Assembly (NCBI GenBank): GCA_937922105.1
Contig: CAKZVN010000135.1
Span: 1-6,365, forward strand
From: an uncultured Litorilinea sp.
GTDB taxonomy: Bacteria > Chloroflexota > Anaerolineae > Caldilineales > Caldilineaceae
DNA length: 6,365 nt
Reading direction: 5' to 3'
Part shown: positions 1-6,365 of the stretch, in pieces
How positions within the stretch are numbered: the stretch's first letter is position 1
How the letters are laid out: each line of letters opens with the position of its first letter
Translations under genes and position numbers: made by a program
The notes under the pieces: model-generated
Databases searched by the model: none
What the model saw: the letters and a program-made list of their open reading frames with translations, nothing else
Told to the model about the DNA's origin: nothing

Positions 1-2
1 CA

Positions 3-119
3 GAATTGGCACCGGGGCGTTACGGTCTGCGCGCCGGGCTGTATGGCAGCGACGGCGCGCGCTTGCCCGTGGACGGGCCGGGAATTGAGCTAGGCGTAAT
101 CCGCATTGGCGACGAATAG
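3..119 (+). CDS. C-terminal end of an upstream gene (partial, 5' end outside window)
   Basis: An open frame runs from the window edge to TAG at 117-119 and gives 38 residues, starting ELAPGRYGLRAGLYGSDGAR and ending IRIGDE. The pattern 'PG-x-Y-x-L-x-x-GLY...G-x-RLPV' followed by a short beta-strand tail is what I associate with the C-terminal beta-sandwich segment of large membrane proteins, often GT39-type glycosyltransferases, in Chloroflexota. That recollection is family knowledge and is not proved by this fragment. The methyltransferase gene starts 33 bases downstream on the same strand, so the two may be co-transcribed. Catalytic and membrane parts lie outside the window, so no function is assigned. 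Confidence 0.6.
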   Translation, partial: ELAPGRYGLRAGLYGSDGARLPVDGPGIELGVIRIGDE

Positions 120-152
120 CACAGCCACAGGAATTGGTGAAGGCAAGAGCAG

Positions 153-935
153 ATGACGAGGATCACCGGCAGTCCGCCTGCGGCGGCAAATCTCCCCCAC
201 CTGTTCGAGGGCGACATGACCGACGGCTGGGGACGCGGGATGCGCGCGATCACCCACACGCTCTTGGCGACGACGACGTTGCCGCCGGGTCCCGTGCTGG
301 AGGTGGGCTGTGGTGGCGGGCAATTTTTGGCCGAACTGCGCGCCCGATTCGTCGGTCGCACGGTCTATGGTGTGGACCTGCACCCGCTGGCGTTGGCCCA
401 CGCGCAGCGGCGCGTCGCCGGTGCGCCGTTGGCCCAAGCGACGCTGGACGCGCTCCCCTGCCCCGCGGACTGTTTCGCCCTGGTGGTGGCGCTGGATGTT
501 TTCGACCAACAGGGAGTAGACCTGGCGGCGGCGCTGGCAGCGGCGCGGCGGGTCTTGCTGCCGGGCGGGCTGCTGCTCCTGCGCGTGAGTGCCTATCCGT
601 GGCTGTACGGCGCGCATGACATTGCCTTTCAGACAGGGCGGCGCTATGCGCGGCGGGAACTCGCTGCGGCGCTGGCAGGGGCCGGCTTGACGGTGGAGCG
701 CATCACCCATGCCAACGCCGGATTAGCCGCGCCCGTGATCGTCCAACGCTTGGCGCAACGCTGGGGGCTGCTGCCGTGGATGCCGGGGCTTTACGGCAGC
801 GGCGGTCTCAATGACGTCGCCGCGCTGGTGCTGCAATGGGAGGCGCGCCGGCTGCGCCACGGTGATCTCCCGCTGGGGTTGAGCCTCTACGCGTTGGCGC
901 GCAAGCCATTGTCCACCCGCGCAAGGGAACGCTGA
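153..935 (+). CDS. class I SAM-dependent methyltransferase
   Basis: The 260-residue product is a Rossmann-fold methyltransferase (Methyltransf_11/25 type). Motif I is VLEVGCGGGQF at residues 48-58, the glycine-rich SAM loop. The acidic residue at the end of strand 2 is D75 in VYGVDLHP. A post-motif strand and turn follow at 'ALVVALDVFD' and 'VLLPGGLLLLRV'. After the core comes 'AYPWLYGAHD', then a C-terminal region of about 90 residues that probably forms the substrate lid. No signal peptide or clear membrane segment is seen. The ATG at 153 has GAAGG at 139-143 about 9 bases upstream; an overlapping ATG at 134 is in another frame. Its stop overlaps the next start as TGATG, so it is coupled to the glycosyltransferase. 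The substrate is unknown; by context it may be a lipid-linked or glycan intermediate. Confidence 0.88.
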   Translation: MTRITGSPPAAANLPHLFEGDMTDGWGRGMRAITHTLLATTTLPPGPVLEVGCGGGQFLAELRARFVGRTVYGVDLHPLALAHAQRRVAGAPLAQATLDALPCPADCFALVVALDVFDQQGVDLAAALAAARRVLLPGGLLLLRVSAYPWLYGAHDIAFQTGRRYARRELAAALAGAGLTVERITHANAGLAAPVIVQRLAQRWGLLPWMPGLYGSGGLNDVAALVLQWEARRLRHGDLPLGLSLYALARKPLSTRARER

Positions 936-1675
936 TGGAGCTATCCTCCCTACCGGTCTGTACCGTCTTACCCACCTACAACGAGCGCGCCAACATCGGC
1001 CCGCTGGTGGAGGGTATTCTGGCGCATACGCCCCCCGCGCACCGCGTGCTGGTGGTGGACGATAATTCGCCCGACGGGACTTGGCAGGTGGTGGAGGAAC
1101 TGGCGGCGGCGCAGCGGCGCACGGGCGAGCACCGGGTTGCTGTCTTGCGTCGCATAGGCGAAAAGGGGCTGACTTCAGCCATCCAGCGCGGGATTGACAT
1201 CGCGCTGGCGGAGTACGGCGCAGCGGTGGTGACGTGGATGGATTGCGATCTCTCCATGCCGCCCACGGATGTGCCGCGCTTGGTACAGGCTATTGCCGCA
1301 GGCGCGGATGTGGCGGTCGGCTCGCGCTGGGTTCCTGGCGGTGCGGATTTGGCCCACGGGCTGACGGCGCGCACCCTGAGCCGGGTGATCAACGGCTTTG
1401 CCGGGCTGATGGTGGGACCGCAGGTGCACGATTACACCAGCGGCTTTATTGCCGCGCGCGCGGCGGTCTTGCGCGAGATCCGTCTGCGCGGGGACTATGG
1501 CGAGTATTGCATTGATCTGCTGGGGCGCAGCTTGCGCGCGGGCTATCGGGTGGTGGAGGTTCCCTACATCTGTGTGCCGCGCCATGCGGGCGAAAGCAAG
1601 ACCGGGGTCAATTTGTGGGACTATCTGGTCAAGGGGCGTAAGTATGTGGCGGCAGCGTGGCGGGTGCGGCGCTGA
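935..1675 (+). CDS. family 2 glycosyltransferase, polyprenyl-phosphate mannose synthase-like
   Basis: The 246-residue GT-A glycosyltransferase resembles the DPM1 family, which moves a sugar (usually mannose from GDP-mannose) onto a polyprenyl phosphate at the cytoplasmic membrane face. Visible motifs are VLPTYNERANI (residues 11-21), VVDDNSPDGT (40-49, nucleotide-binding aspartates), DCDLSMPP (103-110, the metal-binding DxD in the form D103-C-D105) and VAVGSRWVPGG (126-136). Length matches catalytic-domain-only DPM1 proteins; the C-terminal GtrA-like membrane domain of longer homologues is absent. The start overlaps the methyltransferase stop by one base, and AAGGGA at 923-928 lies 6 bases before the ATG. 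Donor sugar and acceptor are inferred from the family only. Confidence 0.9.
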   Translation: MELSSLPVCTVLPTYNERANIGPLVEGILAHTPPAHRVLVVDDNSPDGTWQVVEELAAAQRRTGEHRVAVLRRIGEKGLTSAIQRGIDIALAEYGAAVVTWMDCDLSMPPTDVPRLVQAIAAGADVAVGSRWVPGGADLAHGLTARTLSRVINGFAGLMVGPQVHDYTSGFIAARAAVLREIRLRGDYGEYCIDLLGRSLRAGYRVVEVPYICVPRHAGESKTGVNLWDYLVKGRKYVAAAWRVRR

Positions 1676-1761
1676 ACGTTCGAATGGGCGACAGGGCGCT
1701 GCGAGTGCGTGTGTTTCTGAATGGTCAATTTACAAATGCCCTAGCCCGCTGACGAGTTGTC

Positions 1762-1790
1762 TTGGTGGGGCCTGACCTTTGTGATAGAAT
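1762..1790 (+). promoter_or_regulatory. predicted extended -10 promoter for the aminotransferase gene
   Basis: TTGGTG at 1762-1767 is separated by 17 bases from TAGAAT at 1785-1790. A TG dinucleotide one base before the -10 gives TGATAGAAT, an extended -10. Predicted transcription would begin near 1797, leaving a leader of about 57 bases. The -35 match is weak (TTG only), so the call rests mainly on the extended -10 and on its position in the gap between genes. The rest of the gap, 1676-1761, shows no clear terminator. Confidence 0.5.
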
Positions 1791-1853
1791 GCGCAAACTC
1801 GCAAAGCGTGACCGAGTCGAGTGTGCTAGATCGGTATGGAGAGGGCCGGATTC

Positions 1854-3092
1854 ATGCTCAAAGCTGCCGAATTGACGCTGGAGGAGATGGGCGACCTGGC
1901 GGAGATTATCCCCGCCGCCGACCCGGTGGTGCGCCTCAGTTATCAAACCATTCCGTCGTTTGACCACCGCGTGCGGCGCACGGTCATCCCCGTGTGCGAG
2001 CCGACGCTGGGCGGCAACGAACTCAAGTACATCCAGCAAGCGGTGGAGACCAACTGGATTTCGTCGGCAGGTAGTTTTATCCGCGATTTCGAGGCGAGTT
2101 TTGCCGCCTATTGCGGCGCGCGCTACGGTATTGCCTGCGCTAATGGCACGGTCGCCATGCACTTGGCGATGGCGACGCTGGGCCTGGAGCCGGGTGACGA
2201 GGTGATCGTCCCCACCTTCACCATGATCGCGACCATCAACGCGGTCACCTATTGCGGCGCGACGCCGGTTTTGGTGGATTGCGAGCCGGACTATTGGCAG
2301 ATGGACGTGGAGCAGGTCGCCGCCAAGATCACGCCGCGCACCAAAGCGATTGTGCCGGTGCACATTTACGGTCATCCGGTGGACATGGACCCGCTCATGG
2401 AGTTGGCGCAGCGCCACGGCATCACGGTGATCGAGGACGCCGCCGAGGCGCACGGCGCCGAGTATAAGGGACGCCGCGCCGGCAGCCTGGGCGATGCCGC
2501 GGGCTTCAGCTTCTACGGCAACAAGATCATCACCACCGGCGAGGGCGGCATGATCACCACCGACAACCGCGAGTTGGCGCGGCTGGCGTGGAATCTGCGC
2601 GACCACGCTTTCAGCAGCGAACGCCACTTCTGGCACAAGTATGTGGGCTTCAACTATCGCATGACCAACTTGCAGGCTGCGGTGGGGCTGGCGCAAGTGG
2701 AGCAGCTGGACAAGTTTGTGGCGGCGCGGCGTGCCAACGCGGGCGAGTACTCATGCAGGCTGTACGGGATTCCCGGCATTACCACACCGCGACAAGCGGA
2801 GTGGGCCAAGAATGTCTTTTGGATGTACGGGATTCTGGTGGACAAGCAGGCCTATGGTCTCAGCCGAGACGAGTTGCGCGCGGTGCTGGCGGAGAACGGC
2901 ATCGAGACGCGCACGTTCTTCATTCCCATGCACTGCCAGCCGGTGTACTGGAATGCATTCAAGGGGCAGCGCTACCCTGTGGCGGAGCGGCTCTGTCGCG
3001 ACGGGCTATACTTGCCCTCGGCGTCGTCGCTCACGCTGGACGAGATCGAGTTCGTGACGGGCGTGATCCGCGAGGCCTGCCCGCATTTGTAG
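1854..3092 (+). CDS. DegT/DnrJ/EryC1/StrS sugar aminotransferase (perosamine synthase-like)
   Basis: This PLP-dependent fold-type I enzyme transfers an amino group, normally from glutamate, to a keto-sugar nucleotide. From the 1854 start it has 412 residues. The core opens at VIPVCEPTLGG (from V44), followed by the cofactor-binding CANGT (residues 95-99). VIEDAAEAHGA places D195 opposite the PLP ring nitrogen, and SFYGNK places the Schiff-base lysine at K224. 'ITTGEGGM' and 'GFNYRMTNLQAAVGLAQ' are typical of perosamine synthase (GDP-4-keto-6-deoxymannose 4-aminotransferase). Start choice: an in-frame ATG exists at 1836, but GGAGAGGG at 1838-1845 sits 8 bases before the ATG at 1854 and overlaps the earlier codon, so 1854 is preferred. 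About 43 residues precede the usual family start, which is unusual. The exact sugar substrate is not determined. Confidence 0.9.
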   Translation: MLKAAELTLEEMGDLAEIIPAADPVVRLSYQTIPSFDHRVRRTVIPVCEPTLGGNELKYIQQAVETNWISSAGSFIRDFEASFAAYCGARYGIACANGTVAMHLAMATLGLEPGDEVIVPTFTMIATINAVTYCGATPVLVDCEPDYWQMDVEQVAAKITPRTKAIVPVHIYGHPVDMDPLMELAQRHGITVIEDAAEAHGAEYKGRRAGSLGDAAGFSFYGNKIITTGEGGMITTDNRELARLAWNLRDHAFSSERHFWHKYVGFNYRMTNLQAAVGLAQVEQLDKFVAARRANAGEYSCRLYGIPGITTPRQAEWAKNVFWMYGILVDKQAYGLSRDELRAVLAENGIETRTFFIPMHCQPVYWNAFKGQRYPVAERLCRDGLYLPSASSLTLDEIEFVTGVIREACPHL

Positions 3093-3105
3093 GGAACGAA
3101 CGCTT

Positions 3106-3134
3106 TTGACTTTCGCAGGGCTTTCGAGTATGCT
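3106..3134 (+). promoter_or_regulatory. near-consensus housekeeping-sigma promoter
   Basis: TTGACT (3106-3111, five of six consensus bases) lies exactly 17 bases before TATGCT (3129-3134, four of six, including TA at the start and the final T). It begins 13 bases after the aminotransferase stop. Transcription would start near 3141. It is the best sigma-70-type promoter in the window and lies more than 300 bases upstream of the argG start, so it makes a long non-coding leader or a separate small RNA. Confidence 0.72.
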
Positions 3135-3140
3135 GTGCAG

Positions 3141-3341
3141 CAGAATGGGCTTTGGCGCGCACAGACGCGCCCAGTGAGAAGGACTGTCGAGGACGATGTC
3201 CCAGCGCACAAGGACGTTCTTGGGAAGCAGGGTCTAGCCTGTGTCACCGGACACGCGGCGATCTACGGTGTTGCGGCAACTGCCGTAGGTCCACGAGTCT
3301 GCTTCCGTTTACGCCACACCGGTCGCCGGGTGGCGTTTTTT
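3141..3341 (+). ncRNA. predicted structured RNA: small RNA or argG leader of unknown class
   Basis: About 200 bases lie between the promoter at 3106-3134 and an intrinsic terminator at 3311-3341, and no convincing protein is encoded there. Pairings readable by eye are GGCGCG 3154-3159 with CGCGCC 3166-3171; GGAAGCAG 3223-3230 with CTGCTTCC 3299-3306 (8 of 8); GTGTC 3241-3245 with GACAC 3250-3254; and ATCTACGG 3261-3268 with CCGTAGGT 3283-3290 (one G-U), topped by GTTG 3270-3273 with CAAC 3277-3280. The last two hairpins lie inside the 8-bp long-range stem, giving a three-way junction. This nested architecture suggests a folded RNA. It does not match the signatures I know for T-box, TPP, SAM-I, glycine, 6S, SRP, tmRNA or RNase P. 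Whether it ends at the terminator or reads on into argG is open. Confidence 0.55.
3311..3341 (+). terminator. rho-independent terminator in the argG upstream region
   Basis: ACGCCAC (3311-3317) pairs with GTGGCGT (3330-3336). After a bulged A, CCGG (3319-3322) pairs with CCGG (3326-3329) around a three-base TCG loop. T residues run through 3336-3341 directly after the stem. Stem strength and T-tract make this the clearest intrinsic terminator in the window. It ends 111 bases before the argG start codon, so it would stop transcripts from the 3106 promoter unless an antiterminated form exists. Confidence 0.85.
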
Positions 3342-3360
3342 GTTGCCTTGTTCCATTGTT

Positions 3361-3418
3361 GCGGACTCTAGGGGGACGCATTCGATTGGTATCGAACCGC
3401 CCGCCGACGCGAGTCCGT
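3361..3418 (+). other. structured 5' leader segment of argG
   Basis: GCGGACTC (3361-3368) can pair with GAGTCCGT (3411-3418), eight pairs with one G-U. Inside it TTCGAT (3381-3386) pairs perfectly with ATCGAA (3391-3396) around TGGT. This stem-loop lies between the terminator and the argG ribosome binding site (GAGGAG, 3442-3447). No separate promoter with good boxes is visible between 3342 and 3452, so argG transcription may depend on readthrough of the terminator or on a promoter I cannot recognise. The function is inferred only from position. Confidence 0.4.
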
Positions 3419-3452
3419 CCAGACCTATTTCCCAGCATTGTGAGGAGACCCC

Positions 3453-4723
<1,271 letters not shown>

Positions 4724-4724
<1 letters not shown>

Positions 4725-5380
4725 TGGTCGCGGAGGGAACGCGGGCGGGCGGCGAGTTGCCGCCCGCCTTTGTGATCGCCGCGCTGGAACCACGCCACGC
4801 GGCCCATGCCGCAACCCTGCATCTGGCGGGCCAACCGGGGACCTTTCTCAGCAGCCTGGGGCCGGGCGTATTGACCGCGCTCTACACCGCGCTGCCGTCG
4901 ACGCGCGCAGGCTTCGGCTGGGTTGCGCTGGACGGCGATGCTGCCCCGCGCGGCTTTGTGGCTGCGACGGTGGGCGTGGGCCGGCTCTTTGTGGAGATCG
5001 GCACGACGCGGCTGGGCACGCTGCTGCCGCCGCTCCTGGCGCAGTTGGCGCGGCACCCGGCGCTGTTGGGGCGCACCGCACAGACTCTGCTCTATCCGCT
5101 CTTGGTACGCAACGACGCGGCGGCGCGCAGGTCCGAGCAGCCCGCTGCCGAGTTGCTGGCGATCATGGTGGAGCCGGCTTGGCGCAGCCGGGGTATCGGC
5201 GCACGGCTCTTGGCACGGCTGCTGGATGATTGCCGGGCACGCGGGGTACGCACGCTGGAGGTTACGGTGGACGCAGGCAATGACGGCGCGCGACGCTTCT
5301 ATCACCGGCATGGCTTCGGCGCCGCGCGCGCGTTCGTTCTCTATGGCAGGCCCATGCTTCACTTGCGGCGCGCGGTCTAA
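4724..5380 (+). CDS. GNAT-family N-acetyltransferase
   Basis: The 218-residue product carries the GNAT acetyl-CoA site: 'ELLAIMVEPAWRSRGIGARLL' includes the pyrophosphate loop R154-S-R-G157-I-G159, followed by 'RTLEVTVDAGNDGARRFYHRHGF', the usual motif B region. The first 50 residues contain 'TFLSSLGPGVLTALYTAL', which I associate with GNATs of surface-glycan clusters. The ATG at 4724 shares its A with the argG stop and has no Shine-Dalgarno of its own, so coupling is implied. An alternative in-frame GTG at 4772 (residue 17) sits just after a strong inverted repeat and just before the conserved domain. The acetyl acceptor is unknown: an amino sugar from the upstream aminotransferase (as WecD acts on fucosamine) or an amino acid are both possible. 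Confidence 0.82.
4744..4771 (+). terminator. perfect 10-bp GC-only inverted repeat with short T run, terminator-like
   Basis: GGCGGGCGGC (4744-4753) pairs perfectly with GCCGCCCGCC (4759-4768) around GAGTT, followed by TTT (4769-4771). It begins 20 bases after the argG stop, where an argG terminator would be expected, yet it lies inside the first 16 codons of the GNAT frame. The T run is short, so termination would be partial at best. It may instead act as a translational structure for the GNAT gene. Confidence 0.45.
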
Positions 5381-5396
5381 CCCACGGGAGGCTGAA

Positions 5397-5428
5397 CAGT
5401 CGCCGGGGGCCTTAGCCTCCGGCGACTG
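5397..5428. terminator. long stem-loop between convergent genes, probable bidirectional terminator
   Basis: CAGTCGCCGG (5397-5406) pairs perfectly with CCGGCGACTG (5419-5428). The stem can extend inward through GGGC (5407-5410) with GCCT (5415-5418), including one G-U, to a CTTA loop, giving about 14 pairs. It lies 17 bases after the GNAT stop and 29 bases beyond the end of the opposing copper-chaperone gene. Neither side has a T-tract, so a role as a shared 3'-end stabilising or rho-assisted structure is as likely as intrinsic termination. Confidence 0.6.
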
Positions 5429-5456
5429 ACAACACCTGTTGAAGCAGGCTGACGGC

Positions 5457-6353
5457 CTAGTGGCGATGCCCGCCGGTGGACCCCTCGATGGGTTTCACCG
5501 GCACCTGGGTGACGATCTCCTCACCGGTGTCGAAGACCAGGGTCAGTTCCAACTCGTCACCCACTTCCAACGCCTTCACCAGATCGATCAACATGACATG
5601 CAGACCGCCCGGCTCCAACGCGACGGTCTCGCCCGCGGCGACGGTGAGACCGTCTGCCAGCTCGCGCATGCGCATCACGCCGTCTTGCATGACCGTCTCG
5701 TGAATCTCGACGCGGGCTGCCGCCGGGGTCGAGCCGCCGATCAGCGTAACCGGTTCGTCGGTGGGGTTATGCAGTAGGAAGTAGACCGCGCTGTTGCCGC
5801 CTACCAGCGGCGCGGGGCGCGCACGCACGTCGTGAATGTGGACAACCTCGGCGTGCTTGCCGTCATGCGCGTGCTCATCCTCGGCGTGCTCATCGTGCGC
5901 AGCGACAGCGGGTGCGCCCTCGATCGCGACGGCATCGTCGCGCACCTGGGCGTTGATGGTGCGCGTGGCGGTGCTGCCATCGTCGCGCGTGACCGTGACG
6001 GTGAGAATCCAGTCGCCCAACATGGTGAAGCGGAAGGGCAGGGTATAGCGCCCGTCGGCGACACCGTCGGCATCGTCGGTGACCGCGTCCGCGATCACCG
6101 GAACCATACCGGCGTGGTTCATGTCGCCCTCCAGCGCGACGGTGGCGTCGGTGACGGGCGCGCCATCGCGATCGGTGACCTGGACAACCAGGGTAGCGGT
6201 TTCCTTGCCTGCGGCGGGCGTCAGGATGGTAATGACCAGCCCGTCGTCGGGGGGTGGTGCGGACGGAGCCGCCACGGGGGCGGCGCAGGCAGCGGTGAAC
6301 AGCGCGAGGCCTAGGCCGAGCAGGGCAGCGCGCCAAAGAACGGCTTTCGCCAT
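5457..6353 (-). CDS. copper-binding lipoprotein: YtkA/FixH-like domain, His-rich linker, PCu(A)C domain
   Basis: The 298-residue product has a hydrophobic signal segment (residues 4-22) ending in FTAAC, a possible lipobox with C23 as the lipidated residue, so it is probably anchored outside the membrane. Residues 38-137 form a beta-rich YtkA/FixH-like domain with DMNHAGMVPV (77-86). Residues 153-174 hold seven histidines. Residues about 188-289 match the PCu(A)C copper-chaperone domain: H218-x10-M229-x22-H252-x-M254, close to the family H-x10-M-x21-H-x-M copper(I) site, within 'VEIHETVMQDGVMRMREL' and 'EPGGLHVML'. The C-terminus is GGHRH. Known PCu(A)C proteins deliver copper(I) to the cytochrome oxidase CuA centre; that role here is inferred. 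The ATG at 6353 follows AGGAGA with a 6-base spacer, so the start is firm. Its promoter and upstream neighbours lie outside the window. Confidence 0.88.
   Translation of the reverse strand: MAKAVLWRAALLGLGLALFTAACAAPVAAPSAPPPDDGLVITILTPAAGKETATLVVQVTDRDGAPVTDATVALEGDMNHAGMVPVIADAVTDDADGVADGRYTLPFRFTMLGDWILTVTVTRDDGSTATRTINAQVRDDAVAIEGAPAVAAHDEHAEDEHAHDGKHAEVVHIHDVRARPAPLVGGNSAVYFLLHNPTDEPVTLIGGSTPAAARVEIHETVMQDGVMRMRELADGLTVAAGETVALEPGGLHVMLIDLVKALEVGDELELTLVFDTGEEIVTQVPVKPIEGSTGGHRH
5869..5898 (-). repeat. 15-bp tandem repeat encoding the His-rich linker
   Basis: GCGTGCTCATC recurs at 5869-5879 and 5884-5894, a 15-base period. On the minus strand these encode the consecutive pentapeptides DEHAE and DEHAH (residues 154-163). 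A related but degenerate copy, GCGTGCTTGCC, begins at 5851. The repeat lies in the linker between the two domains of the copper lipoprotein and suggests growth by local duplication of a metal-binding unit. Confidence 0.55.
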
Positions 6354-6365
6354 GGTGATTCTCCT

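Noticed and set aside
1676..1761. Possible terminator or promoter after the glycosyltransferase (GAACGTTC palindrome, TTTACA at 1729-1734)
   Set aside because: The palindrome has no loop or T-tract, and no -10 lies at a suitable distance from TTTACA.
1725..2696. Long minus-strand open frame (323 codons) opposite the aminotransferase
   Set aside because: It is a shadow of the high-GC aminotransferase gene, with low-complexity Arg/His/Ala-rich translation and no domain.
3220..3310. Partial resemblance to cobalamin or SAM-I riboswitch strings (GGGAAGCAG, GGCAAC, GCAACTG, GAGTCTG)
   Set aside because: The short strings are not in the order or helix context those classes need. The AACTG lies in a hairpin loop region, and the hallmark cobalamin box and the SAM-I GAGA/GGTGCCAA elements are missing.
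3135..3371. 78-codon open frame in the gap before argG
   Set aside because: It has no ribosome binding site or recognisable protein features, begins upstream of the predicted transcription start, and runs through the terminator; its composition is that of an RNA-like region read by chance.
3388..3398. Minus-strand GGTTCGATACC, like a tRNA T-arm
   Set aside because: No matching acceptor stem, anticodon arm or CCA follows; the string is explained by the TTCGAT/ATCGAA hairpin.

Overview
The window is a GC-rich bacterial segment with short intergenic gaps, overlapping stop/start codons (TGATG) and Shine-Dalgarno sites. Protein style suggests Chloroflexota: a DPM-like glycosyltransferase paired with a methyltransferase, a perosamine-synthase-like aminotransferase, and a PCu(A)C copper lipoprotein. 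No taxonomic marker is present, so this assignment is tentative.

Layout, left to right. Positions 3-119 (+) hold the last 38 codons of a gene that begins outside the window. Positions 153-1675 (+) hold a two-gene translationally coupled unit: a class I SAM methyltransferase and a family 2 glycosyltransferase of the dolichyl-phosphate-mannose-synthase type. After a 178-base gap carrying a likely extended -10 promoter comes a DegT/DnrJ/EryC1/StrS sugar aminotransferase, best started at 1854. These genes point to glycan or lipid-linked sugar assembly.

Positions 3093-3452 contain no credible protein gene but are not empty. They hold a near-consensus promoter, about 200 bases with nested complementary segments that can form a multibranched RNA, a strong intrinsic terminator, and then a second structured stretch ahead of argG. 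This is either a free small RNA or a terminator-controlled leader of argG, and I could match it to no known class. It is the most interesting element in the window.

argG (argininosuccinate synthase, arginine biosynthesis) overlaps a GNAT acetyltransferase gene by one base. A perfect 10-bp GC-only inverted repeat lies in the first codons of that GNAT frame and may be a terminator for argG or may shape GNAT start selection. The GNAT could acetylate an amino sugar made by the aminotransferase or act in arginine metabolism; the sequence does not decide.

On the opposite strand, 5457-6353 encodes a probable lipoprotein joining a YtkA/FixH-like domain, a histidine-rich linker and a PCu(A)C copper-chaperone domain. 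It converges on the GNAT gene, and a long perfect stem-loop lies between their ends.
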